In this document: positions 49,834 to 59,300 of the stretch, in pieces
Numbering within the stretch: the first letter of the stretch is position 1
How the letters are laid out: every line of letters begins with the position of its first letter
Source: JAZKID01 sp965247525
Lineage (GTDB): Bacteria > Pseudomonadota > Alphaproteobacteria > Rhizobiales > UBA4765
Length of the DNA stretch: 64,000 nucleotides
Reading direction: 5' to 3'
Assembly (NCBI GenBank): GCA_965247525.1
Contig: OZ252015.1
Span: 310,001-374,000, forward strand
Notes under the pieces: generated by a model
The model's database searches: none
Seen by the model: the letters and a program-made list of their open reading frames with translations, nothing else
Told to the model about the DNA's origin: nothing
Made by a program: the position numbers and the translations under genes

Positions 49834-50325
49834 ATGGAGCAACGCAAAGTGTCAAAAAAACTCATCGAAGGCCAGCTCGCGCCTGATTTTGATCTGGAAG
49901 CTGCTGGCCCAGGCCGCATTACATTGGCCGAGCACAAAGGCAGATATGTGGCTCTGTTTTTCTATCCCAAAGCCGACACCAGCGGATGCACGCAAGAATC
50001 ACTCGATTTTGCGCAGCATTACGAAAGTTTCACATCAAGAAATTGTGCTGTTATCGGCATGTCTCCGAATCCCTTAAAAAAGCAGAACACGTTTCGCCTG
50101 AAACATGGTTTGCCCTATCCCCTTGCCTGTGATGTCACCTTGGAGACATTAAACGCCTATGGCGTCTGGGTGGAAAAAAGCATGTACGGACGCAAATATA
50201 TGGGCGTAGAGCGCACAACTTTGCTGATTGACCCCGCACAGCGCATTTTACAAATCTGGCGAAAAGTCAGCGTTCCGGGCCATGCCCAAAACGTGTTTGA
50301 TGCACTTCAAACCCATGTGAATTAG
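49834..50325 (+). CDS. bcp: Thioredoxin-dependent peroxiredoxin Bcp (PrxQ)
   Basis: Bcp reduces hydroperoxides in the cytoplasm. The 163 residues have the PrxQ layout: LIEGQLAPDFDLEAAGPG, then KGRYVALFFYPKADTSGCTQ with the peroxidatic Cys. Typical PrxQ enzymes have a resolving Cys five residues later; here that position is not Cys. Other cysteines occur at NCAVIG and LACDV and may replace it. The gene is divergent from the AsmA-like gene. Confidence 0.93.
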   Translation: MEQRKVSKKLIEGQLAPDFDLEAAGPGRITLAEHKGRYVALFFYPKADTSGCTQESLDFAQHYESFTSRNCAVIGMSPNPLKKQNTFRLKHGLPYPLACDVTLETLNAYGVWVEKSMYGRKYMGVERTTLLIDPAQRILQIWRKVSVPGHAQNVFDALQTHVN

Positions 50326-50393
50326 GCCGTATTTAAAGGTGCGTTAACCCTAATAGGTCATCAATAAAGGCTGGAAACAGGATCACAGGATCA

Positions 50394-51590
50394 ATGTCGC
50401 AGCCCGCCCGCAACCGCAGAGCTTATCAAAGACGAAAGCCTGTGCATCAGATCATTATCGCTAAAGGCGATGAAGTGCGCAGCTTTACGCTGCATGGCTG
50501 GATGATCGGCGCTGGCATTCTTCTGTCCCTTGGTATCACCTTCTGGCTTTTTGCGGCCACCGCCTATGTGGTTTTCCGCGACGACGTGCTTGCCGGCATG
50601 ATTGCCCGCCAAACCCGCCAACAACACGCCTATGAAGACCGCATCGCGGCGCTTCGCCTTTCAGTGGACCGCGTCACCAGCCGCCAGCTTCTTGATCAAG
50701 AGGCCTTCACCGCGCGCCTCGATGATCTAATCGACCGGCAGAACACATTGCAAAAGCGCTCGACGCAGGTTTCATCGCTTCTCGATAAGGCCAAGAGCAT
50801 GAACGTGAAACTTGGCGATGACGATCTTGTAACAGGCTCTTTGTCGAATGCCGCCTCGAAAGTTGTAGCGTCGGCACGCATCGGCGACACGCTAACCAAT
50901 GTGGAGCAGGAAGTTGGCCGCATTGGCCGCTATCAGGACAATACTTTGGTCGCGCTGGAACAGCAGATGTCGTCATCTGAGAAAAATATGCGTGCGGCTG
51001 TTGCCGATCTTGGTGTTAAAGTCGACGATTTCGCCGCCAAAAAAGCGCTGCCAAGCGCACAAGGCGGCCCTTATATTCCTTTGCGCACGAATTACACCCA
51101 AGATTTTCAAACGCGCGCCAGCTATGTCATCGACCAGATGGACTGGCTGGGGCGCTTGCGCAAATCTTTAAACGTATTGCCGCTGCACCGTCCGTTGATG
51201 ACGGAAATTTCACTCTCCTCACCGTTCGGCACGCGCTTCGACCCCTTCACAGGCCGCTCGGCCTTCCATTCGGGTCTTGATTTTCGTGGCAATATTGGCG
51301 TGCCAATTAAATCGACCGCGCCGGGCATTGTGATCAAGGCCGGCGTGCTTGGTGGCTATGGCAACTGTGTTGAAGTGCAGCATGCCAATGGATTTTCAAC
51401 ACGCTATGGTCATCTTTCAAAAATCCTCGCGCGCATCGGTCAGAAGGTCGATACCGGCGACACCATTGGCCTTTTGGGTTCAACCGGACGCTCAACCGGC
51501 CCGCATCTTCACTATGAGACCCGCGTCAACGGTCAGGCCGTCAACCCGATCCGCTTTGTCAATGCCGGGCAGAAATTGAATATCTGGTAG
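50394..51590 (+). CDS. Membrane-anchored M23 (LytM) peptidase
   Basis: The 398 residues have a basic N-terminus, one membrane helix (about 37-60, WMIGAGILLSLGITFWLF), and a long periplasmic coiled coil (about 75-225). A C-terminal M23 domain follows with zinc ligands in FHSGLDFRGNIG (HxxxD) and GPHLHYETRVNG (HxH). All metal ligands are present, so it should be an active peptidoglycan endopeptidase rather than a degenerate activator. Proteins of this form act with amidases such as the AmiC encoded at 58062-59300. The ATG follows ACAGGA. Confidence 0.93.
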   Translation: MSQPARNRRAYQRRKPVHQIIIAKGDEVRSFTLHGWMIGAGILLSLGITFWLFAATAYVVFRDDVLAGMIARQTRQQHAYEDRIAALRLSVDRVTSRQLLDQEAFTARLDDLIDRQNTLQKRSTQVSSLLDKAKSMNVKLGDDDLVTGSLSNAASKVVASARIGDTLTNVEQEVGRIGRYQDNTLVALEQQMSSSEKNMRAAVADLGVKVDDFAAKKALPSAQGGPYIPLRTNYTQDFQTRASYVIDQMDWLGRLRKSLNVLPLHRPLMTEISLSSPFGTRFDPFTGRSAFHSGLDFRGNIGVPIKSTAPGIVIKAGVLGGYGNCVEVQHANGFSTRYGHLSKILARIGQKVDTGDTIGLLGSTGRSTGPHLHYETRVNGQAVNPIRFVNAGQKLNIW

Positions 51591-51699
51591 GTATTTCGAT
51601 CCAATTTAATTCAAACCCGCTGCACTAAGATTAAAAACAGACAAAAAATACCTGACAAGTGATCGATGATAACTTGCTACTTAGTAGTGAGTTGCGTTG

Positions 51700-53178
51700 A
51701 TGGTTGATAAAGTCAAGATTAAAAAAACCGCATCAAAAAGCGCGAAGGTATTTGAGCAATTTTTCAAGCTTCCCACAAAGGTTGAAAGACCTAAGCCGAA
51801 TAAATTCGGTATTCAACCTTTTAAAGTTGGTGACCTCAAATCGACGACATCTGGCACTGGTATTTTTGAAAAGCGGCCGAAAACGCCATTGGATTTTTCT
51901 GGCCACAACATTTTTAAGGGTTTTAGTGCGAGTTCAGACGAGGGCTTTTACAAACCAATTGCCAGCAAGACACTCGACGCTGTTTTCAAAAATTCAAAAG
52001 TAAAAAGTCTTGGCAAGTTTGAAATCAAAGGGAGCACTCCAGACAGCCTAATAGAGCGCTCCAAAATCAAATTTAACGTCAGCGCGCCTCGAAAGGCTCA
52101 AACAGATAATAAATCGACGACGCCCACGTCCACAACGTCGAAAGCGCCAGATAAAAGCTGGACGTCCAATAAAGGTCCTGGCGTTATTGATAACATCATA
52201 AATACAGTAACAAACCCATCTAAGTGGATGGACGCGATTTTTCCATCGGCCTATCAAGACATTCAAACAAAAGAAGCCTTAGAGGACGCACAAAAAGCGC
52301 CGACAAGTTCTAGGCAAGTCGTTGCAGGAACCCTACAAACGATTGTTGATATTCCGCGACTTGCGGAGACAGGGTATAGGGTTTTAACTTGGAACTGGGA
52401 TACTACGGATAAAGGTGTTGCAAAGCTTCCTGACATTTTAAAAAGCTATGATGCATTTTCAAAAAATGTGTACAGCAATCTTTCTGGAGGCGTACCTTAT
52501 GAACGTACACGTGATATCAATGAGCAAAACTTTGTTGCAAGCGTTGCGTCGACATTACTAACGGTAGGCACCTCACGCATTACTTCAGCATCGCTTACTA
52601 AAATTCCAACACAACGTTTTTTGAGCAATACACAAAGCGCTGCAAAAATATTTGCCCAAAATTTGGAAAATTTTAGTACGGGCGGCATGAGACCCATACT
52701 TGAAACTGCTCCAGTTGGGCGCACACCTTCGGTTTCACAAATGCTGAAAGGCATTTCAACTGGGCAGTTTTCAAATACTTTTCCAGTAGCGAACCAGATT
52801 TTAATGCAAAGCACGACAGAAGTGCAGCCACTGAGACCCGAGAAATTATGGACTGATCAAGGTTTACCTGCTTACAAAAGATTTCAGAAACCCGAAGGAG
52901 TTTTATCAAAGATTGAACTAAATAACAGTTCTAAAAAAACTTTGGAAAAATTGCTCAAAAGAATGAGCACGCCTTTTAATGATGTAAAAAAGCTTTTTGA
53001 ACACTTAGGTGGCAATGTATCTCAAAAAAACCATGTTGTATCTTTTGAAATTAATGGGATGAAAACAACAACGCACGCACCACATGGCGGCAAAGAACCA
53101 CCCAAAGGATTTTTCAAGGATATTCAACGCCTTCTCCAAGAATCTGGAGTTGAATCGACATATGTTTCTAAAAACTGA
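51700..53178 (+). CDS. Orphan modular protein with HicA-like C-terminal toxin domain
   Basis: The 492-residue protein is Lys/Ser/Thr-rich and has no signal peptide or long membrane segment. The first 170 residues are basic and low in order (KKTASKSAKVFEQFF, TTPTSTTSKAPDKSWTS); the middle part (170-400) was not recognised. The last 70 residues read like the dsRBD-fold mRNA interferase HicA: FNDVKKLFEHLGGNV, then KNHVVSFEING with His445 at the catalytic position, then HAPHGGKEPPKGFFKDIQ and LLQESGV. HicA normally is a stand-alone 60-80-residue toxin with HicB beside it; here it is fused to a long leader and no HicB is visible. This matches the architecture of a delivered toxin, an inference. 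An ATG at 51700 was chosen over a TTG one codon earlier. Confidence 0.75.
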   Translation: MVDKVKIKKTASKSAKVFEQFFKLPTKVERPKPNKFGIQPFKVGDLKSTTSGTGIFEKRPKTPLDFSGHNIFKGFSASSDEGFYKPIASKTLDAVFKNSKVKSLGKFEIKGSTPDSLIERSKIKFNVSAPRKAQTDNKSTTPTSTTSKAPDKSWTSNKGPGVIDNIINTVTNPSKWMDAIFPSAYQDIQTKEALEDAQKAPTSSRQVVAGTLQTIVDIPRLAETGYRVLTWNWDTTDKGVAKLPDILKSYDAFSKNVYSNLSGGVPYERTRDINEQNFVASVASTLLTVGTSRITSASLTKIPTQRFLSNTQSAAKIFAQNLENFSTGGMRPILETAPVGRTPSVSQMLKGISTGQFSNTFPVANQILMQSTTEVQPLRPEKLWTDQGLPAYKRFQKPEGVLSKIELNNSSKKTLEKLLKRMSTPFNDVKKLFEHLGGNVSQKNHVVSFEINGMKTTTHAPHGGKEPPKGFFKDIQRLLQESGVESTYVSKN

Positions 53179-53219
53179 TGACGGGTTTATGATATGAACA
53201 AAAATATTAGGCTTTTCAA

Positions 53220-54104
53220 CTAAGCCTGATGTGTATTTTTGTAGAGCAGTATGCCGCTTGTTACAGCCAAAACAGCTAAGGCCGTAACTGGTAAAATATG
53301 TTCCACCATTTCGGGCAAAAAATGAAAAAGGGTTTTTAACGCCGTTTGCTTCGCGCCTACGGCGCGCAAAGTTTTAAATGGTAGTTTTACCCGGGGTGAA
53401 GCTATGCCTTGGATGACATGAATTGTTTCGTTGTCCAGCGACTTTGACATCAAAGTATAATTGTAACGTTGTGCATATATCGAGATGTTGCCGAAAATAG
53501 TTCCACCACGACTTTGTTTCATATAATCAATAATCATGTTGTCAGCGTTTTCGCTGTGATTTTTAAGCGCGCTTTCCAGAATACCTAGCTTGTCTTCAAT
53601 AGAATTTACTTGGCCATTATTAATGACTGCTTTTCCAACCAAATATATTTGCCTGTCATGCTTTTGGACAAAGTGGCCGGCTGCAAAAAAACGGGTGTCG
53701 CGCTTTTTCGATTTAAGAATGAGATCATCTAAACCTGTACGACCCAAACTTTGCTCGAACGTAAATGGCGAGATAGTTTTATCAATACTCTTTATCAACC
53801 CTTGTGAGATGCTATTGCCGTTAATGTTCGCGCGCGAGTTGAAATGACTGTTTTTTATTTTATTTTTGAATTGAACATCATCTCCTATTTTAAAAAAGCT
53901 TGCGTTGCGCACTTTCGAATCTGTGTCTTGACAGTTTGGCCATTGTTGAAAAAATTTGTCAGCCTCGGTGAACGATAGGGAAATTGAGCTCTTATGAGGT
54001 AAAATAACTCCTGAAATATTACCTTCATTGAATGGAACTTCCGCTGATCGAATTGTTTGTCGAATAGCGGAAATATCATAAAATAATTTACTTGAAATTT
54101 TCAT
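53220..54104 (-). CDS. Orphan protein with C-terminal membrane anchor
   Basis: No family was recognised. The 294 residues have a soluble mixed alpha/beta body with many Asn, Ser and Lys, and a single hydrophobic segment near the end (residues about 270-288, ILPVTALAVLAVTSGILLY) followed by KNTHQA. The topology is that of a tail-anchored membrane protein. The coding region is clearly AT-rich relative to prfB, which follows. It is convergent with the HicA-like gene (41-base gap). Upstream is AT-rich with a dyad AATAAAA-TAAG-TTTTATT (54121-54138). It could be a partner or immunity factor of the toxin-like protein, but nothing shows that. Confidence 0.8.
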   Translation of the reverse strand: MKISSKLFYDISAIRQTIRSAEVPFNEGNISGVILPHKSSISLSFTEADKFFQQWPNCQDTDSKVRNASFFKIGDDVQFKNKIKNSHFNSRANINGNSISQGLIKSIDKTISPFTFEQSLGRTGLDDLILKSKKRDTRFFAAGHFVQKHDRQIYLVGKAVINNGQVNSIEDKLGILESALKNHSENADNMIIDYMKQSRGGTIFGNISIYAQRYNYTLMSKSLDNETIHVIQGIASPRVKLPFKTLRAVGAKQTALKTLFHFLPEMVEHILPVTALAVLAVTSGILLYKNTHQA

Positions 54105-54168
54105 AGCTCTATCAAAATTTAATAAAATAAGTTTTATTTATACGGACAAGCTATCATATATTAATTGT

Positions 54169-55300
54169 TTAATCTACGTCCTCAACCTTATCGGGTCCAC
54201 CGCCAAATACACGCTGGATCAAGGCCGCCTCCATGAATGCGCCGACATTGCCGTCAAGCACGTCGGAGGGCGTGCCGGATGTGACGCCTGTGCGAAGGTC
54301 TTTCACCATCTGATAGGGCTGCAACACGTAGGAGCGGATCTGGTGTCCCCAGCCAATGGCTGTTTTGCCTTGATGGCCCGCCAGAACGGCGTCTTCGCGT
54401 TTTTTAAGTTCGACCTCATAAAGGCGCGCGCGCAGCATTTTCCATGCCTCGGCGCGGTTTTTATGCTGCGAGCGATCATTCTGGCTGGACACCACAACAC
54501 CGCTTGGAAGATGCGTAATGCGCACGGCGCTGTCGGTTGTATTGACATGCTGCCCGCCTGCACCGGATGAGCGGAATGTATCAATGCGGCAATCGCTTTC
54601 ATTGATTTGAATATCGATCGTATCGTCGATGACAGGATAAACGTCGACGCTTGAAAAACTTGTATGGCGACGGTCATTGGCATCAAATGGCGAAATGCGC
54701 ACAAGCCGGTGAACGCCAGCTTCTGTTTTCAGCCAGCCATAAGCGTTCTCACCCTTAATGAGCAGCGTTGCAGACTTGATGCCTGCGCCCTCGCCCGCGC
54801 TTTCTTCGACAAGCTCGGCCTTGTAGCCATGCCGTTCGGCCCAGCGCGTGTACATGCGCAGCAGAATCTCGGCCCAGTCTTGGCTTTCGGTGCCGCCTGC
54901 GCCGGCATGAACTTCAAGATAGCTGTCATTGGCGTCAGCTTCACCGGAGAAAATGGCAAGAACGCGCTGCTCTTCAACTTTTTTCCAAAGCTTTTTCAGA
55001 GAGGCAAGACCCTCATTGACCAGCGCTTCGTCTTTGTCGTCTTCAGCCATCTCGATAAGTTCGACCGTATCGCTGAGATCGGCCTCGAGCGCGATCTGTG
55101 CGTCGATTGCTTTTTCAAGGCGCGTGCGTTCGCGCATCAGCTTTTGCGCATTTTGCGGATTGCTCCACAAATCAGGATCTTCGGCGGCTGTATTCAGTTC
55201 GCCGAGGCGCTTTTTTGCAACGTCAAAGTCAAAGATGCCTCCTCAGCAAGGACAAGGCCTGCTTGATTTCATCGACAACGGTTTGGGCTTCGTAGCGCAT
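54169..55300 (-). CDS. prfB: Peptide chain release factor 2, with programmed +1 frameshift
   Basis: RF2 ends translation at UGA and UAA. The gene is read in two frames. The first starts at the ATG at 55300 (MRYEAQTVVDEIKQALS) and after 23 codons meets an in-frame TGA at 55231-55229. A +1 shift at CTT-TGA-C continues as DFDVAKKRLGELNTAAEDP into the long frame, for 376 residues in total. The recognition loop SPF is in VRISPFDAND, and the catalytic GGQ in SSGAGGQHVNTTDSA. Without the shift only a 23-residue peptide would be made, so the site is essential and autoregulatory. Confidence 0.96.
55228..55243 (-). promoter_or_regulatory. prfB programmed frameshift element
   Basis: On the minus strand AGGAGG (55243-55238), three bases, then CTT TGA C (55234-55228) reproduce the E. 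coli prfB shift site in order and spacing. The Shine-Dalgarno-like hexamer stalls the ribosome, and slow RF2 decoding of TGA lets it slip +1, so RF2 controls its own level. Confidence 0.92.
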
Positions 55301-55397
55301 GTTTTTTAGTCCAGTAAAAATTATTTTTGCAAATCGGTTTTAATCAACCGCTGTGATGTAGCATATGTCGAGATCAGGCAAACAGAAAAGCGTTGGG

Positions 55398-57938
55398 CTA
55401 ATACAGCCCACCCGTTCCAGAGCCTTCGCCGCCACCACCCGATGCGGGAGGTGCGCCTTGGCTAGGCCGTGTCGACCAGCCATCGCCCTCATACACCGGC
55501 GGCCCTTGTGAGATTGGCTGGCCATCTGGCCCGATAACAGCCGGCGCCGCAGTTCCGGGCTCGGCGATATAACCGCCAAAACTCGTCGGTGGATTCTGGT
55601 TCAATTTGAACGCCTCTAAAATTGTGCGACCTGACGTTGAACGTGTGCCTGTGCGCGCATCGACCGAAACCAGTTTAATGCCCGGTGGAACACGGAACGG
55701 TGTGGCTGGCTTGTCCGCAAGCGCCGCTTTCATGAAGTCGCGAAAAATCGGCGTGGCAATCGTTCCGCCGGTCTGGCCCTTGCCCATTGGCTTTGGCTGG
55801 TCATAGCCAAGATAGACACCCATTACGAGGTCAGGCGAGAAGCCAACAAACCACGCGTCTTTTTCATCATTGGTTGTTCCGGTTTTACCCGCAAGCGGTT
55901 TACCGACAACTTTCGCGGCCGTTCCTGTGCCACGCTGAATAACGCCTTCCATAATATGCACAATCTGGTAGGCGCTGGTCGCTTCCATGACCTGATCGCT
56001 TTTGCCGATCATCAAGGGTTCTTTTTGGCCTTTCCATTCCTCGGCATTGCAATCGGGACATTGGCGGTCATCATGACGATAAATGGTGCGCCCATAACGG
56101 TCCTGAATGCGATCAATCAGTGTTGGCTTGATACGACGGCCGCCATTGGCAAACATGGAATAACCGGTGACCATGCGCAGCACCGTTGTCTCGCCAGCGC
56201 CGAGCGCCATCGACAGGACTTGCGGCAGATCATCATATACACCAAAACGCCGCGCATATTCCGCGATGAGCGGCATGCCGATGTCTTGCGCGAGACGAAC
56301 CGTCATCACGTTGCGTGAGCGCTCGATGCCGGTGCGGAGCGTCGAAGGTCCGCCGAATTTATGGTCATAGTTTTGTGGGCGCCAGACAGGCAGACCCGGC
56401 CCTTGCGAAATTTCAAAAGGGGCGTCGAGAATAACGGATGACGGCGTGTAGCCATTATCAAGAGCTGTGGCATAGACATAAGGTTTGAAAGACGAACCGG
56501 GCTGACGGTAAGCCTGGCTGGCTCGGTTGAAAACAGATTCAGAAAATGAAAACCCGCCGACCATGGCCAGAACACGGCCCGTATACGGATCCATCGCAAC
56601 AAGGCCGCCTGCGATTTTAGGAATTTGCCGCAATTCAAAATCGCCTTTGGTGGTAGCGGGTTCAACATAGACGATGTCGCCAACGGCCAGAACATCGCTT
56701 GCATTTTTGATAGCCTGAAAACGCTTTGGCCCATCTGCAGGTTTCGCCCATTTCAAGCCATCAAATGTAATGCGTCCTGTTTCGCGGCGGGGATCAACCT
56801 GACCGGAGCGCAAGATTGCGGGCTGCAACCCAATCTTGACCTCTTTTGGAGACACATCGAGCACAATGGCCATGTGCCAGGGTTGAATATCGTCCAGCGC
56901 ATTTTTCTTGCCGACAACAAGACCCCAATCGCTTCCCGCTGGCAGCACGGCCTTATCGACAGGGCCTCTCCATCCGCGCGCCTGATCAAACCGGACAAGG
57001 CCATCGACCAGAGATTTGCGAGCGATCAACTGAAGCTTGGGGTCGAGAGTGGTGCGCACAGACAGGCCGCCCTCGTAAAGCTTGTCTTCGCCATATTTAT
57101 CGACCATTTCGCGGCGCACATCTTCAGAAAAATAATTGGCGACGAACAGGCTGTCCGCGCGTTTGCTCTCCGAAATATTGAGTGATGTGGCTTTTGCAGC
57201 TGTGGCGTCGGCAGCAGAAATATAGCCATCTTCCTGCATGCGGTCGATTACATAGTTACGGCGGTCGACTGCTTTTTGCGTATATTTGTAAGGATTATAA
57301 TTGTTAGGCCCTTTAGGAAGCGCGGCAAGATAAGCGGCCTCTGGAATTGTCAATTCCTGAACAGATTTGTCAAAATAGGCCAGCGATGCCGCACCAACAC
57401 CATATGAATTGAACCCAAGAAAGATCTCGTTGAGATAAAGCTCAAGAATTTTTTCTTTGGAATACACAGATTCAATACGCATCGACAAAAGGGCTTCTTT
57501 GACCTTCCGCACCAGCGTTGTCTCATTGCCGACGATAAAATTCTTGACGACCTGCTGGGTGATCGTCGATGCGCCTTCAGGACGCTTGTCGCCCCAGTTG
57601 CGCAAATTGTTAATCGTAGCGCGCATCACGCCTTCAAAATCAACGCCTTGGTGATTGTAGAAATTTTTGTCCTCAGCGGCGACGAAGGCATGGACAACAA
57701 GTTTCGGAATGGCCTGTATCGGCATATACAGCCTGCGCTCATGCGCATATTCCGCAATCAGTGTTCCGTCACCCGCATGAAAGCGCGTTGTCACAGGCGG
57801 CTCATATTTTTTGAGAGCGTCATAATTTGGCAGGTTGCGGTCAAAATACCAGATGCCATAAGCAACGCCAGCTGCCACAACGAGGAAAAGCATCGTCGCG
57901 ACTGAGAAAAGAAATCCTAAAAATCTTGGAAACCGCAA
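55398..57938 (-). CDS. mrcA: Penicillin-binding protein 1A, bifunctional
   Basis: PBP1A polymerises and cross-links peptidoglycan. The 846 residues have an N-terminal membrane anchor (7-28), the GT51 transglycosylase domain with AAEDKNFYNHQGVDFEGV (catalytic Glu), and STITQQVVKNF. The transpeptidase domain has the acyl-Ser in RQPGSSFKPYVYAT, the SRN (SxN) motif in IERSRNVMTVRL, and KTGTTNDEKDAWFVG. The C-terminus is Pro/Gly-rich. amiC lies upstream in the same direction with a 123-base gap; prfB follows. This order is conserved in Hyphomicrobiales. Confidence 0.97.
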   Translation of the reverse strand: MRFPRFLGFLFSVATMLFLVVAAGVAYGIWYFDRNLPNYDALKKYEPPVTTRFHAGDGTLIAEYAHERRLYMPIQAIPKLVVHAFVAAEDKNFYNHQGVDFEGVMRATINNLRNWGDKRPEGASTITQQVVKNFIVGNETTLVRKVKEALLSMRIESVYSKEKILELYLNEIFLGFNSYGVGAASLAYFDKSVQELTIPEAAYLAALPKGPNNYNPYKYTQKAVDRRNYVIDRMQEDGYISAADATAAKATSLNISESKRADSLFVANYFSEDVRREMVDKYGEDKLYEGGLSVRTTLDPKLQLIARKSLVDGLVRFDQARGWRGPVDKAVLPAGSDWGLVVGKKNALDDIQPWHMAIVLDVSPKEVKIGLQPAILRSGQVDPRRETGRITFDGLKWAKPADGPKRFQAIKNASDVLAVGDIVYVEPATTKGDFELRQIPKIAGGLVAMDPYTGRVLAMVGGFSFSESVFNRASQAYRQPGSSFKPYVYATALDNGYTPSSVILDAPFEISQGPGLPVWRPQNYDHKFGGPSTLRTGIERSRNVMTVRLAQDIGMPLIAEYARRFGVYDDLPQVLSMALGAGETTVLRMVTGYSMFANGGRRIKPTLIDRIQDRYGRTIYRHDDRQCPDCNAEEWKGQKEPLMIGKSDQVMEATSAYQIVHIMEGVIQRGTGTAAKVVGKPLAGKTGTTNDEKDAWFVGFSPDLVMGVYLGYDQPKPMGKGQTGGTIATPIFRDFMKAALADKPATPFRVPPGIKLVSVDARTGTRSTSGRTILEAFKLNQNPPTSFGGYIAEPGTAAPAVIGPDGQPISQGPPVYEGDGWSTRPSQGAPPASGGGGEGSGTGGLY

Positions 57939-58061
57939 CGTCCCGACCCTTTGACTACGTTCAGACAGACATTGAACGTGATTCTGGCATAAGCGTGACG
58001 CAAAGCCGATAACCGACGTTTTAGCATGAATCGGCGGTTGCGCTACAAGGGTTTAAAAGGG

Positions 58062-59300
58062 TTATTTGCCTGTTTCAGCTGGCAAAATTGGAAGCGTTGC
58101 ACCTGTCACCTGACTTTGTTCCAAAAAGGCCAAAACGGCTTTGCTGATGGCCTTGCTGGCGGAGACCTGCCAGTCTTCGCTCTGCATGAGTTTGCGGTCT
58201 GCCTCGTTTGACAGATAACCCATTTCAAGGAGCACGGAGGGGACATCAGGCGCTTTGAGGACAATGAAACCGGCCGCACGCCGCGGGTTGTTATTGAGGA
58301 CAATCTGGTCCTTTAGCTCGGTCGTCAGATGATGGGCAAAGCTGGTCGAAAAGCTTTTGGTTTCCCGCTGCATCAGATCGAATAGAATATCAGCAACTTC
58401 GGGACTGTCTTTTTTATTGTCGATTCCCGCAATTTCGTCAGCACTGTTTTCGCGCTCGGCAAATGCGGCCGCAGTGCTGTCGGATGCTTTTTCAGACAAG
58501 GTATAAACGGTAGCCCCTCGCGGGCTTTCTTTCTGGCGGCCAAAACTGTCCGCATGGATCGACATGAAAAGCGCGGCCTTGGCATTTTGCGCAATTTCCC
58601 GCCTTTGATGTAAAGGCACGAACACATCTTTGTCGCGTGTCAGCAGAACACGCACCTGCCCTGTTGCGACAAGTTCATGCTGCACATGTCTCACCAAAGA
58701 CAGCGTGACATGCTTTTCATAAGAGCCGTCTGAGCCGTTGGCGCCGCTGTCGATGCCCCCATGACCCGCATCGAGAACAATTAAAGGCAGGTTTGCCGCG
58801 CCTTCGGCAATGGGTTTGTCTGCTATTGCGACCTGTGCAGGCGTTTTTAACGCGTCGGCGCGCTTTTCAACCATGGCATTGAATTCAGCTGTTGATGCGG
58901 CATTCAATTCGATCGTAATTTTGTAAGGTTCGCCTTCAGCCCTAGATACGACGTTGACATCACCAATCACGACGGGCCTGGAAATATCAAAGACCATGCG
59001 GGACTGGCCTTCGGCAAAATGCCCGAAACGATAGTTTTTGATAACGCTTTTTTTATCGGCTTTAGCGCGCGCGATATTAAAATCAGCATCCGGCAGATCA
59101 ATGATGATCCGTGCTGGGTCAGCCAATGCAAACACATTAATGACAGGCGACTGGCTCGCCTGAATGGTCAAGACAGTCTGTTTGTCCTTCTGCTCGATCG
59201 CGACGCCGGAGATGAGAAGCTTGGGGTCGGCCTTGGCTGCTGTCCCGTTTAAAAGGACAAACCCGAGAATTGAGGCAAAAGAGATAAAACGTCGCATCAT
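58062..59300 (-). CDS. amiC: N-acetylmuramoyl-L-alanine amidase AmiC
   Basis: The periplasmic amidase cleaves stem peptides from glycan during cell separation. Starting at the ATG at 59300, the 412 residues have a signal peptide (MMRRFISFASILGFVLLNG, cut after AAKA), an AMIN domain (about 35-140, VFALADPARIIIDLPDADF), and an Amidase_3 domain. The zinc and catalytic residues are in VLDAGHGGIDSGANGSDGSY, LFMSIHADSFG and SVLLEMGYLSNEADR. The open frame extends 41 codons upstream, but those residues do not look like a signal peptide. Confidence 0.96.
   Translation of the reverse strand: MMRRFISFASILGFVLLNGTAAKADPKLLISGVAIEQKDKQTVLTIQASQSPVINVFALADPARIIIDLPDADFNIARAKADKKSVIKNYRFGHFAEGQSRMVFDISRPVVIGDVNVVSRAEGEPYKITIELNAASTAEFNAMVEKRADALKTPAQVAIADKPIAEGAANLPLIVLDAGHGGIDSGANGSDGSYEKHVTLSLVRHVQHELVATGQVRVLLTRDKDVFVPLHQRREIAQNAKAALFMSIHADSFGRQKESPRGATVYTLSEKASDSTAAAFAERENSADEIAGIDNKKDSPEVADILFDLMQRETKSFSTSFAHHLTTELKDQIVLNNNPRRAAGFIVLKAPDVPSVLLEMGYLSNEADRKLMQSEDWQVSASKAISKAVLAFLEQSQVTGATLPILPAETGK

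Noticed and set aside
49753..49842. Longer start for the AsmA-like protein
   Set aside because: The extra 30 residues are Cys/His-rich and unlike a membrane anchor, overlap the divergent bcp, and bypass the GGAGAG ribosome site of the TTG at 49752.
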